From NCBI GenBank assembly GCA_963678705.1, contig OY783212.1, positions 17,794,001 through 17,858,000 of the forward strand: a DNA stretch of 64,000 bases, written 5' to 3'. This DNA comes from Panorpa germanica (Eukaryota; Arthropoda; Insecta; Mecoptera; Panorpidae). Below the pieces are notes generated by a model, which was not told the DNA's origin, did no database searches, and was given only the letters and a program-made list of their open reading frames with translations. The stretch's first letter is position 1. Every line of letters starts with the position of its first letter. Shown here piece after piece: positions 52,147 through 63,445 of the stretch. A program made the position numbers and the translations under genes.

Positions 52147-52543
52147 TCGTTCTTTCTTTTATAAAGTGTCAGTTTCATTTTTCCTGTTTAATTTAATTTT
52201 ATACACGGGTTCTCTTGAAAGCTACATATTCATTGGTTTTGCCATAATAGCCAATGTTAGTTATTTTTTAATATAATCTTAGGATGAAAAACCTTTTGTT
52301 GATACGCTTATTACAATTATGTAGGGAAACACATTTCGTGATTTTTATTATTTTTATTTAATAAAATTATAAAGTATAATTAAAATATAATTAACATCTA
52401 GGTAAGTTGGTAGGTATAGTGTAGTCATTAAATGAAAAGCACTCGTGTTGCCGTCGAAAACCAAAGCTCAATTAAAAGTCACTGAAATTCTTCACTGATA
52501 AGTGTATTGTAGTTAGTTCGTGCACTGCGCCCCGCCTAATGAT

Positions 52544-55500
52544 TTAAGCAGCGCACACTGTGTTGGCGATGGCGTCCGCTACTTTAACCTTCAAGATATG
52601 GAAGTTGTCCAACTCCTGGTCTAGTGAACCGAAGATAAATTGCGGCATTTTGTCGGATAATAGCCAGAGATTGTCTTCGTCATCCACCTGCAAGTAAAAA
52701 TTTATGTTATCGTCTATGTAATTAGTTTTATCAAGATTTAAGAAATGTTTTATAGATAATCAGTACCTTCAGATCGTTGGTGAAGACCAGAAGCTTGTGA
52801 TCAACGGATACGACTCCTTGGGTCTCCACAGAGTATGGCTTTGCAGTGTTCCAGCAATTGACTGCATCTTTGTTGACCTAAAGGAATGTAAAATGAAATA
52901 TAACAGATATATACACGTGTTTCTTTTTTAACTTTGTATGTTTGATAACAATCTAGGTTTGGCGTGCTACCCCTAACACAGGAGCTTAATATTTCTTTTT
53001 GTTTCAATCGTTGTTTAATTTGAAAATTGAACATTTCAATGTATGAATATTTTTGTAATCATCTATTCATTTATATAAATAAAGAGGGGACTCTATTATT
53101 TTCAAAGGCATCGGTGGTGTAATGGTCAGCATAGTTGCCACTGGGTTCGATTCCCAGGTAACGCACTAGTATAAAGTTTACAAAATTATATTTTTACATT
53201 TAACACATTTGGTTGAATTGTTTCTTTATCATAGGCTGAAGGCGTAAGCTCGGTTAGTATCTAAACTGCCTAAAAGCCTAAAAAAGGTCATTCATTTTCA
53301 ACCCGAAAATTGTTATAAAATTTATGACAAACCCTTAGAAATGTTACCAGTCATATAAAAGTTGGAATTTAACTAGAAAATATAACAATATTCATTTTAA
53401 AAACTTATTTTTGCGGTTCCAACTCATTAAAAGTCAGTGGAAGAAAGCTTAAAATGTAGATACGTTATTCATCTAACTAATTGCAGCTTTAGATTTTGAT
53501 TCGCGTTTATAGTTACTTACATAAAACGATTTAAACATAAAAAAAATATGTTTTTTTTTGATAATATTTCACCTGCTGTATAATATCGCCATCTATATTT
53601 TGCGAATCAAAAATGACCAAGTATCGTTTTCCCTTAATGGGAATTATTATAAACGTATAAATATTATATATTGTGCCTCACAGAACCCCTTTTTATTAAT
53701 GGTTTGTCTCCTATGTCTTAATTTCTATAAAAGTGTACTATATATTGATAAAGTGGGTTACTAGAACCTCAAATGTTCAATTATTTTTTAATAACTCCTT
53801 ATATGTTAGGAGATATTAACAATTAAAAAAGTCGTTTTGTCGTTGTACACATTCCAAGTGCATGTGACATCACAATCCTTGTGACACAAGCCCATTTAGC
53901 AATAAGAAAACTTCGGATTGAACATTGGCTAAGTCCGCTACTGTTACTGACGCATTTTCTAAATATATCTTGGAAATAATAAGGTCTGTGACTAATTTGA
54001 AATGACAATGAATGGAACTAGATATTGATGTGTACATATGAGTAAATTGATCCTTCACTCACGCGATCGATTCCCCGCAAGTAAAAAAGAAAATAATATG
54101 TTATTAATGTCTGCATACCTGTGTGTAAAAAAGTACTCCTGTTTTTGGGTCTACAAAACTTGCAGAACTCTGAGTGCGTTCTCCTCTGTCGCCAACAAGC
54201 TAAAATGTTTAAATAAATAAAATAATTTTGACTAATGAGTCACGTCTAATGTTATCATTAATTGACTTACTGAAAATTCATGGAAAGCTTCTGGGCTTTG
54301 GCAATAAGTCTCATTTTGTAAGACTTTGGTGTTCACCTTGAACTCCTTGGTGCTGGATAAAGCGTGGAAATAAGCGGTACGATAGCTAAAATACAAATTA
54401 GGAAAATTATATTGTGCTAAGTTTTAAATATTGGAATCAATAAGAAAATTTAGTTTCGATTTATTATACCCTTCATTATCAAATGGCGAAAGAGCAACTC
54501 CAAAGATTCCATCAGTCCACTGGAATCTCACGCCTCCAACATTGTATTCTCCAGCAAGAGGTTCAAAGTAGAAATAGTTATGCTTGACTCTCCATGATTT
54601 GTCTTGTTTGAAGGAGTAAACTACAAGGCCATATGCTCCAAGGTCAGGAACGTAAGCGAAGGCATCGTCGCATTTGTCCTTTTTGGTATCAACAACCTGT
54701 TAACATAATGTTTACATTAAAAATTAGTTATAAATATATTATGTAATTGTTACATTTGTTTTTATATAGTACAGAGTAGTGTTGTAATATGTGTACATAC
54801 CACATTAGCGAAAAATGAGTCTTCTTTGATATCTGAGTCTTGGAAAGAGAACCTCCTGATAAGTCTATCAGTTTTAAGGTCAAATATAACAATGGCTGGT
54901 TTGGCGATTTGACGAGGATTTCCTGGAAAGATGATTCAAAAATAATTTTTATCCTTATAATTGATTTTTTGATGACAAATAACCCCTACCCAAAATATCA
55001 GCCAGACCAGTATCCAAAACCCAAAGTCTGTCGCATTCATCCACGCGAATTCTGAAAGTAGAAATGATGGTAGCGTTGTCAGCCAATTGTCCATCTTCTT
55101 GTTTAGCTTTAGGTGCACCGGCGCGACCATGAGCATCTTCTGGCACATCTCCTATATTAGTTGCACTGACATCACCATCAGAAGGACTGTCTCCTTCTGG
55201 AAGAGTGTTTGTTTCCCAACTTGGGTAGGGAATTAATTCAGGAGACTTGTTGCCACCATCGAGTTTGACGTAATTTAGAGATGATGCTACTCCAGCCTTC
55301 CATCTAAATATAATAATAAATCGATCATTACGAATACTGCAGAAGCACGAGTATTTCGTTTGTTAGCAAAAAATATTTGTTGCATAATTTAAAGAAAGTT
55401 GTTGGCTGACCTATGCCAAGATAACAGTAAATGAGTATTATTAACGTTAAAAATAAATTTACACCTGTCAAAGAGTTAAAACAGGTTTAAACAGTGTTTA

Positions 55501-55812
55501 TTATCTTTTTATGAGTATATATAGCCATATATAATGAAAAGTACATACAAATGTAGGTTTTCTCATAAAGGACAAATATTTCTGGAGAGCGACAAACCTT
55601 GGTACTGTGATGAATAATCTTTTGGAAGCGGTGTGTACATCAAGACCAAGAGGTAAATTGTTAGCAGGGATAAATTGTTTTGACTTAATTGCAGCATCTT
55701 TAGCTTCTGGTGAAGGCCATTGGAAATCCAACTGCTTCCAAGAGAACGCGTCTTCAAGAGTTGCAGCGCATGCCACGGCCACGATGGTGGCCACCACAAT
55801 CAGACGGAGCAT
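52544..55812 (-). CDS. Yellow/MRJP-family secreted protein, copy 2 (upstream)
   Basis: Eight exons on the minus strand: 55812-55598, 55303-54990, 54922-54801, 54696-54470, 54385-54271, 54199-54119, 52877-52767 and 52687-52544; 442 residues. Signal peptide MLRLIVVATIVAVACA. It shares the motifs and most of the sequence of the neighbouring copy (NNLPLGLDVHTASKRLFITV, RIRVDECDRLWVLDTG, PDLGAYGLVVYSF). Exons 3 to 8 have exactly the same lengths (122, 227, 115, 81, 111 and 144 nt), showing a tandem duplication. The copies differ mainly in an acidic loop in exon 2, 24 nt longer here. All introns are GT-AG. Intron 6 (1.24 kb) holds three repeat remnants. Function as for the family; subfamily not decided. 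Confidence 0.94.
53108..53165 (+). pseudogene. tRNA-Gly(UCC)-like pseudogene lacking the anticodon arm
   Basis: GCATCGGTGGTGTAATGGTC then AGCATAGTTGCC matches the 5' half of insect tRNA-Gly(UCC). It then jumps to CTGGGTTCGATTCCCAG, a perfect T arm, and ends GTAACGCA. About 15 bases covering the anticodon stem-loop are missing and the 3' acceptor strand mispairs. A box (TGGTGTAATGG) and B box (GGTTCGATTCC) are intact. It cannot be a decoding tRNA. Confidence 0.7.
53352..53633. mobile_element. Truncated copy of the TTAA foldback MITE in yellow copy 2 intron 6
   Basis: From about 53352 to 53633 it matches the right half of the element at 30099-30558 (AAACTTATTTTTGCGGTTCC, ATGTAGATACGTTATTCATC, TTACTTACATAAAACGATTT). 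It ends at TTAA (53634-53637), the same target tetranucleotide. The left arm is missing. Confidence 0.7.
53699..53896. mobile_element. TIR element copy B, internally deleted (198 bp)
   Basis: Starts AATGGTTTGTCTCCTATG and ends GACACAAGCCCATT. The first ~120 bp match copy A; the interior is then lost up to near the right end. Confidence 0.65.
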
Positions 55813-56960
55813 GATACTTTAAAACAAAAAAAAATATTGCTAATAATTCGTTTTTTGTAATGCAACAAATTTATTATTCTATTAGCAACTAACCGGCCGG
55901 TAACACAGATACGTTTTTTCTTCTGGAGCGGTTTCCGGCCGGTGACATACATTTCTCATAATTGTATATAATTAAATATACCTTTTACAAAAGATAATTT
56001 AACGGTATTGTCTATTATTCTCTCAATTAATATTTAAATTCATTACTAACAAAAAAATTGAAATTTAATTTTTCAATTTGATTATGATTTTGAGTCTAAT
56101 TAATAATCAATGGTTTTTAAGAAGATATAGTTTAATAAACAATTCAAAATAAAAGGATGATTGTTATTGTGTTCAAGTTACAGTCAGAAAAAAGGTTAAA
56201 AGAGTGCACATGTGACAGTGTTTTCGAGAAAACAACAACGCTAAAAAAGAATAGATAACGGCGACAAAACAAAACATTTTGTTTACCGAAATTTTCACAT
56301 GAACGGAATTGTAAACAAGAACAAAACATTATTTTTAATTAATTTGATTAATCGAAAACAATAATTTCGGTAGGGGTTTTATATCCCATTCTTGAGAAAC
56401 TAAATCCAGTGAAAATGATTCTGAATGATGATCCTGACTTAAACTTATTATATTGTCTTTATAAAATTGACAGACGTTAGTAGTAGGGTTATGATTTCTA
56501 TTATAATAAAGAAAAAGGTTTTTTCTTACCGGTATTTCATTATATTACACAAAAACATAAAGGTTTTTTGAATGAATAACAAAAAGACAGAAGAAATAAA
56601 ATCCGATTTGCTGAATAAATTCTGCTCTAAATTCAAATATTAAAAAATAACATCTATTTCTTTTACAGTAAAGAATAAAAACCTTTAGTATTGGTTAGTT
56701 TATAATTAATTCAAAGCACAAAATCATAAAGTATTAATGATAGGTTTATAGTAACGTATAGCACTTGAACTTAGCTACAAATGATATTAATTAAGCAAAA
56801 GGTCTGGATAACCACAAAATAAAAGTACATTAGCTTATCAATCTACAAATAAGTAATGAAATATTGCGTGAAGTACTTACCTATAATATATGTACCTTAC
56901 GCCTTCACAGTCGATGTCGAACTGTTTGTTGATTCTGTTCCACCGGTCCTTTTGTTGACT
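55813..56960 (-). promoter_or_regulatory. 5' region of yellow copy 2 with candidate noncoding first exon near 56881-56950
   Basis: The coding start is preceded by a gttttaaag acceptor at about 55817, implying a 5' UTR intron. A matching donor TATAG|gtaagt lies at 56881 after a GC-richer stretch (ACAGTTCGACATCGACTGTG). Within the intron, two CCGGCCGG boxes occur at 55893-55942. The exon start was not determined. Confidence 0.4.
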
Positions 56961-58396
56961 TCATGGGCCGGCGCGCTTTAGAATGCCTAACGCAAAATGT
57001 ATGTATGTCGAGTATACAAATTTAAATGACCATGTGTCAAAGTACAAACCATGCAGAAAGTTAATTATTAGCAAAATTAAAGAAAAAACCCGCGGATGAC
57101 GTAGGGGAATCTTATCTATTCGTAATTATTATTTATTTGTAAACATATTATTTACATCTTTAGGTTATAATAGATTCAATAATGTTTTTAAACCTTTCCG
57201 AGTGAACTTTAAAATATAAATCATTATTTATATAAAAATCATTAAGTCATATTCACTTCTTAAAACTAAATTCTACAAAGGGCATCAACAGGTTATTTGC
57301 ACCGAGGTCTCGCTTATGAATATAGCTAGCACTGTTGATTGAATACATTGATTTCAAGATACAGGTATTGCAGGCAATAATTTTGTTAAGAAACACAAAT
57401 TACTGATAGAAAGTATTCGTTCGCTTGATCAACAAGAAGCTGCCGGGCTGTATCTCAACGTTGGATCTCAAGTCATGGTCATTCAACGGCTATGAAGCAA
57501 TTAGCTTTGTAAATATTATTATTGCTTGTACGCTATTGATCGGTTCGACGATATTTATATATATGTAAATGTACATGTTTTAGTTAAATAAACATTATTG
57601 GCCAGCTCGTATTGGTAAGACGCCAAGATGGTATTCTGCATTGTCTTTCTGTTGTGGCATATAATATATAATTACCAATTGTTTTCTTGTAAACTGATCT
57701 TTTCCACGAATCGTACAAATGTTAATTTTAACAAGTACTGCAAATACTGGAATTTAATTAAATTATTTAAATAATTCTGGCTAGTTTTTTAAAGGTACGC
57801 AGTTGTTTAACAGTACCGCACCAGTTTACAGTTGCTTCCATGAATAACTTTTGGAGGTGCGTCTGGTTTTTTCTATTCATGTATTTTAAATAACAATTTT
57901 GCTGTCTTCGACGAGTTATTCCAAGTACCTTAGAAATGTTTAATATAAATTTAAATATCCAATATCAATGTCAATTCAATGATTTCTTTTAGATTACAAA
58001 TAGACATGTAATTTTATTTGCATAATAATTAGGAGCTGGGTAATTTCCACTTGTCTTATAAATAAATAATTATAAGAAGGCAATAATAATGTTGTATTAT
58101 TCTATGTAATTCAATATACATATCAATTCAATACTGTATAACTAGCCATTGTTATTTTTATTATTTAATGGATGTTTTTAAACGTTATTAGATTTTCGTC
58201 TAATCTATGACGGTTAAAATACTTAAGGTTCAGACAGCTCAGACTTTTTCAGTAGAGTGTATTGGAATTGTTTCGCATAAACACACTTTACCATGAAAGG
58301 AAGTTTATACTTAAATGTTTATCAATCTAATGTTTTTTAGGTTTGGTTATTTGGTGGTAAATTGATTATATTATTAAATGAAATCATAGATTTCTT

Positions 58397-58440
58397 AGGC
58401 GACGGTGTAGCTCACATATACGTCATCTCGATATCATAAT
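58397..58440 (+). mobile_element. SINE body fragment
   Basis: TTAGGCGACGGTGTAGCTCA then CATATACGTC matches the body of the SINE at 51880-52146 (reverse complement) and the fragment at 27796. Confidence 0.4.
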
Positions 58441-59473
58441 AATTGCTGAAAATTACAGCAGTCCGTCTGTAATAGGAGGAAGAGTAAATAGGAGTAGTAT
58501 AAATTTGTTAAAATGTTACAGCCGGTCTAGTGTAGTAATTAAAAGTCTAGAATAATAAAATAACTTTATTTATTATTGTATTAGAAATTAGTTAAGTCTG
58601 AGAATAGTGTAATGCTTGTGCAATTGTATAAAAAGCAAAAATATTTTGAACACTATCTGAATTGTGTCATATCTTATATCATTATTACTTTATTATTTTT
58701 ATATTATATTTCAATAACCTTTATATATTATTCTATCAACATGTAATAATTTTTTTCGTGTCCATGAAATAAAAAAGAAATAAAAAATTTGAGCGATTGA
58801 AACAGGTTTCTGCATAAATTAACATATATCTAATAATAATAAATAAGGTAATTTAGAAATTCGTAAGAATCCGGAAGTAATTTCTTATGCAACTCACTAT
58901 AACAATACTTGTAATACAAATATTTATTATCTTTGCAAGTAATTGCGGCAATTATGACCTCACGTGGATCTATAGGTCTAAGAAGCTGCATCTGCAGTCA
59001 CGATTGATGAGCACGATTGGTAAGAAATTATACAATTAATTATACAAGGTATATGCATCTATTGTTCTGCGAGAAATGATTATTAGTCAAGGACTAGTAG
59101 TGTCAGGTAAAAGGTTGCAATATATATTGCTTGTGGTCGTGCAATTCGTTTCTCTACTTCAATTCGAATTTCTTATGAATTGTAACGTGAAAAATAAAAG
59201 TCTGCTGGACTACAAAGTCACTTAAAGTCTAGAAAACGAAATACGACCGAAGTTTTGGTTGGAACTGAATCTTTTTAATGATTAAATCATGCATTGATAA
59301 ATGTTCACTCGTTCTATAAAATAATTTCTTAATTTATTCACATTTTCTATAAATTTACATGAATTTGTTAAGTCTAGCTAATAATCGGGAACTCTATCTT
59401 AATGTGTCACTTTTGAAACTAGAATTTACCGCCCCTTTCATATCAATACCCCTCACCTCTCCTCCTAATTCGA

Positions 59474-59985
59474 GATGTTAATAAATAAATATTGGCGTTT
59501 TTATTTTAATAAATATCTAAATGTTGATGGAGATATAGCAATTAAAATTTGAATTGTAGTTTTAGCGCTAGAAATGGTCGGCCATTTTTATGACGTAACA
59601 TGCCGCACTATAAAGGGATAGGTCAGTTAATTGATATATGTGTTAAATATGCTATCTCTTCTACACGTTTCCCTACACAACACACAAGACATTATAATAA
59701 TAAGACACTCCTATATAATATAAGACAATACGGATAGACTTAGGCTAGGCACCTTATGTTAGGTCAAGATACAATGTAATTAATATTAAGTAATACCATT
59801 TGACAAATAAAATATCTTTGAACTTGAACTTGAACTTGAAATCTCTTCTACGGTCTGTTTTGTTTTCTATACCGTTGGATCCCTTTAATAATTATAGGAA
59901 AAAGTTACAATTTTAATTGTTAATATCACCTAAAATATAGCGAGTTATTAAAAAATAATTGAACATTTGAGGTGCTGGTTTATCA
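59474..59985 (-). mobile_element. TIR element copy D, inverted, diverged, with nested insertion
   Basis: Reverse-oriented blocks such as AATATCTAAATGTTGATGGA, GTTTTAGCGCTAGAAATGGT and AAATAATTGAACATTTGAGG correspond to copy A. Both terminal repeats are eroded. A 176-bp retroposed sequence interrupts it at 59665-59840. Confidence 0.55.
59665..59840 (+). mobile_element. 176-bp retroposed insert with (TTGAAC)n tail and 11-bp target duplication
   Basis: Flanked by ATCTCTTCTAC at 59654-59664 and 59841-59851. The 3' end reads AAATAAAATATC then TTGAACTTGAACTTGAACTTGAA, a tandem hexamer tail typical of some non-LTR elements and their SINE partners. It has no coding sequence, so it is a SINE or a 5'-truncated LINE 3' end. 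Confidence 0.7.
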
Positions 59986-61838
59986 ATTGTTCTTCAATTT
60001 GTTAATATTGTTATTTTTCATAAATACAACTTCACTTTATACATCATGGAGCCATTATATTCCGTGCGTCACTGGTTTCACGCGTTACAGATTATAATCT
60101 GGAGATTAGTTTAATTGTTCTACCAATAATTCGGAGCCACAGGTGCCTCTAACTAATGATTGATCGGATTTACCCTTCATAATTCAAATTTAATACCAAA
60201 GTTAATATTCATTGATTGACTGATATGTCCTTCAAATAAATTAACGCTTAATTTAGCCGGGGGCATCAAAATACAGGAATAATCATTTTAATTACATTTC
60301 TGCTATAATCTTATAACTTTCTGTTATGTTAAAATACTTTGCATCGAAGCATGGACGTCAGCAGAGGTAAAACCTATAACAGTATAGATTGGTAACAGGG
60401 AATTCCTGGCCAAAAACAATTCAAGATTAATTTGCATGCCAACTAATGCTGCCGATTTTATAATTCACTGTATTTTTGAAACCAAGCATGAAATAGTGTC
60501 GTTTCGTACCGTTGATTTTAAATGAACGTGTTCTAACATCATTAGCGAATGGTCTTGACCTTCAAGTCAATGAAATAGAAGTCGAGGAGTTGTAAAACGA
60601 ACGTCTGCACGCCATCTCCATCGACATGCTACGGTCTGTGTGCTCATAGGTTACTCTTCTTGCCATGACTTGTGAATGAACTTATGTCAAAATAGAAATT
60701 AAATGTTTTTGTAATTATTTCAAAGTCACTTGAACAAAAACTGTTACTTCAGGTCAATATCAACTACTTCGTGAACTTATGACTTAGTTAAATGTTGCGA
60801 GAAAAGAAAATGTTGTAATTTTTTATACCTAGGCTATAGCAAGTTATATTTTGACAAAGTACTTGTGGATTTTGTTGGAGAAACTAATTGCGTGAATTCG
60901 ACGTATCTTTTCAAAATACAGTGATGAGTGAAAGAGAGGGTAATACAAAACGTACGAGCTAATACGTACTAATACGAGCTAATACGAGCGTAGCAACACT
61001 GATACATTTAATTGGAAATATACATTACACTTTACTAGAATATGCACAGCTTAAAGAAATAGGACAGAAAATTATTGTCAAATTATAATTAATGAATATT
61101 CGGTTTTATTTTAAATTTCGCGCTGTTAGACAAATATAAAACGCTAACTGTTTGACAGCTATGAAGTAAGAACTATATGGTTTAAAAAATGAATAGTGAG
61201 AATTCGTTAATCATATGATGATAATTTTGCGGAGACAATATGCAAATTTCTGGGTATTTTTGACCACTATAAATCGTGCTTTTGCATAATATTACGAGTA
61301 AATGAGCTACATTGGTCACGTGAAAACCACACTATGATTTCTATATTCCAACACAACATTTCGAGCAACAACTACAGCAGCAGAGTGGTTGCAGTGTAAG
61401 AGGGTTGAAGGGGTGACTAGATACTACTGACTTTCTGCTCTAACTTTTGCTTCTTGACAATAAATAATATTAGACCTATTGGGTCATTGCTAGTTAATAT
61501 CGTATTTTGCAAGTATCAGTGTTACCACACAAGATGATACAAGAACGTTAGGCAATACTTAAGCCCGCAAAAATTCAACTTTTCCTTTTTTCATTTTTTT
61601 TAAATTTATTTATATTATTGTAAAACATATTAAGTTTATTGTGTGAAAATTTGAAGTCGATTGGCATAAAACTATAGGAGATATAAGGTTTTAAGTCTTC
61701 ACCTCTCTGGTCTGGTTTCGTGTTACTTTGAAACTTTTAAATGCGGTTTCTCACACATAGCTTTTTCAGAGTCTAGCTTAAAATTTACTGGACCGATTCT
61801 TTTGAAATTTTGCACACTCTTTCTTTACATAAATGCCG

Positions 61839-61996
61839 AGGTAACGCTGTTGAGTTGTTTTTAATTTTTTAATTTTAACGTATTTTAAAATAACAAAGTT
61901 TCTGATTTTTTTCATGAAAAATCGATATTTTGACTATTAAGTGTTGTAAAAATTTGAAAAAATCAATAAAAAATAAAAAACTCGACAGCGTTACCT
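61839..61996. repeat. Inverted repeat, about 32-bp arms
   Basis: AGGTAACGCTGTTGAGTTG at 61839 is mirrored by AACTCGACAGCGTTACCT ending at 61996, with A/T-rich continuation of the arms. Possible MITE or stem-loop. Confidence 0.5.
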
Positions 61997-62173
61997 GCAG
62001 AAACTTATCAACTAATGAAATCATTTTGGTTTTTCGATTTCAGAAAATCCAGTTATGAGTGGCACCGCAATGTTATTTTTATTTGTGACGTCTGCGGAGA
62101 TTCGCTGTCAATGCTTCATTTCTTGATATTTATTTATGAAAATTTCACAAACTATTCTTTAAATGTTATTTTA

Positions 62174-62506
62174 TCATGTAGTAATTATAGAAATAATTAT
62201 ATATTAACTGTGTCGTCAAAACATATTATCGAAAATATGCTTTGTTTTTATCATTTTGACCTTGACCTTCAGACCTAAGAGCTAAAGAAAAGTAATTTGA
62301 GGCTAGTAGATACAAATAATCTTGCGTCCTGTATTAACTACCACCCCAGGCCCTCATATTGAGTACCGCCACAGCCCCAATTAGTCTCTAGTTATCTCTA
62401 GTTAGGTCTGAAGGTCAAGGTCAAAACTATAAAAACAAAGCATATTTTCGATAATGTTTTTTGATGACACAGTTAATATATAATTATTTCTATAATTACT
62501 ACATGA
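62174..62506. repeat. Long inverted repeat, about 104-bp arms with a 125-bp spacer
   Basis: 62174-62277 and 62403-62506 are inverse copies at about 95 percent identity by eye (blocks TAGAAATAATTATATATTAA, CGAAAATATGCTTTGTTTTT, TTTTGACCTTGACCTTCAGA). Transcription would give a strong hairpin. Confidence 0.8.
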
Positions 62507-63028
62507 TGTTATAGTAATAGTTACTTAAAATGTTGAACCATTTTTTCGAAAATCATGTAAGAGCTATAGTTACACTCGTTTCTGTCAGTTACCATTAATA
62601 GCGATTAAAAGATTATTTTTTAACCAACAACAGCTTCCACATGAAATCATTGTATTGCAACATACGAATTAGGTCACTCAGGTAACAAAGTGTTGTCAAC
62701 AATAAAAGTTCGTGTTTAATACATGGATTAATCTGTATTTGCCAACTGTAGCTCATTGTTGATAATTAACAATAAGTATTCAACAGCGTACTCCATTCAC
62801 CATCGGTCCATCAGCGTCGTTCACTTCGTTTTGTTGTAGCCTGTCATCTGTCATTTGTCGGGTTCGTCCATTCACAACGCGGCGGCCGTCGGATGTTTGC
62901 ATTGAAGCTAATAACAGTCATTGTCTCCGTTTTGTATTTTTACATAATTTTTTCTTTACAATTTCGTAATACAATTGATATCCGATGTCGACGTTTAATG
63001 ATTCGATGGCGGTGTTATTTTTCTGCTT

Positions 63029-63090
63029 ATGTGGATGACCTTTTGCTTTCCATGCGCTGGTGCACCGACTGAAGTCAAGGATGAATACAG
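63029..63090 (+). CDS. Candidate first coding exon of a gene running out of the window
   Basis: ATG at 63029 opens MWMTFCFPCAGAPTEVKDEY and ends at an AG|gtttca donor. It follows a locally GC-rich stretch (ACGCGGCGGCCGTCGG near 62880) that could be a promoter or 5' UTR. The hydrophobic start with AGA could be a short signal peptide. No partner exon was found before 64000, so this is weak. Confidence 0.25.
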
Positions 63091-63360
63091 GTTTCATTTT
63101 TACTTGTATTTGACACGTTTATACTTTTTAGTTATTTATTATATTGCGACGATATTTATAAGTTTTTTTGTGATATAATTTATAATGCTGCTCATGTTAT
63201 TAATTATTTTATTTATGTCAAATATTGAAAGCTTGCTATAATCGATTATTCGGAATACGCTATCCGCCATAAGCGTCTGTAGAGTGCAAAATAGGGCAGT
63301 TAGCATTCTCCTGAGAACTACACAGAATTTGTGACAAATTTACACTAGATTATATTTAGA

Positions 63361-63445
63361 AAATATGTATCTGGTTCGGAAATCGAACACGAAGACACAG
63401 CAGTCAGCGCATAGCTCCAATGCTCTCGCTCACTGTGTCGTCACG
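63361..63445 (-). mobile_element. SINE head fragment abutting TIR element copy C
   Basis: On the minus strand the GACACAGTGAGCGAGAGC start and the GTGTTCGATTTCCG B-box-like block match the head of the SINE at 51880-52146. It is cut directly by copy C of the TIR element. Confidence 0.5.

Larger units (their letters stand above)
50200..52543. other. Intergenic spacer between the two yellow genes
   Basis: Contains the 5' flank of yellow copy 1 (candidate noncoding exon at 50843-50890), a MITE at 51511-51753 and a SINE at 51880-52146. The open frame 51774-52049 overlaps the SINE and is not a gene. Confidence 0.5.
56961..63028. other. Gene-poor repeat-bearing region
   Basis: No supportable gene on either strand. 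A frame of about 50 codons around 57.36-57.48 kb and the ORF at 62015-62278 have no recognisable domain; the latter overlaps a palindrome. Repeats are listed separately. Confidence 0.45.

Noticed and set aside
57364-57483. About 40-50 open codons on the plus strand ending at TGA
   Set aside because: No ATG context, no domain, no neighbouring exon; possibly an old transposon scrap or chance.
62015-62278. 87-residue ORF
   Set aside because: Runs into one arm of the 62-kb palindrome and has AT-noise composition.
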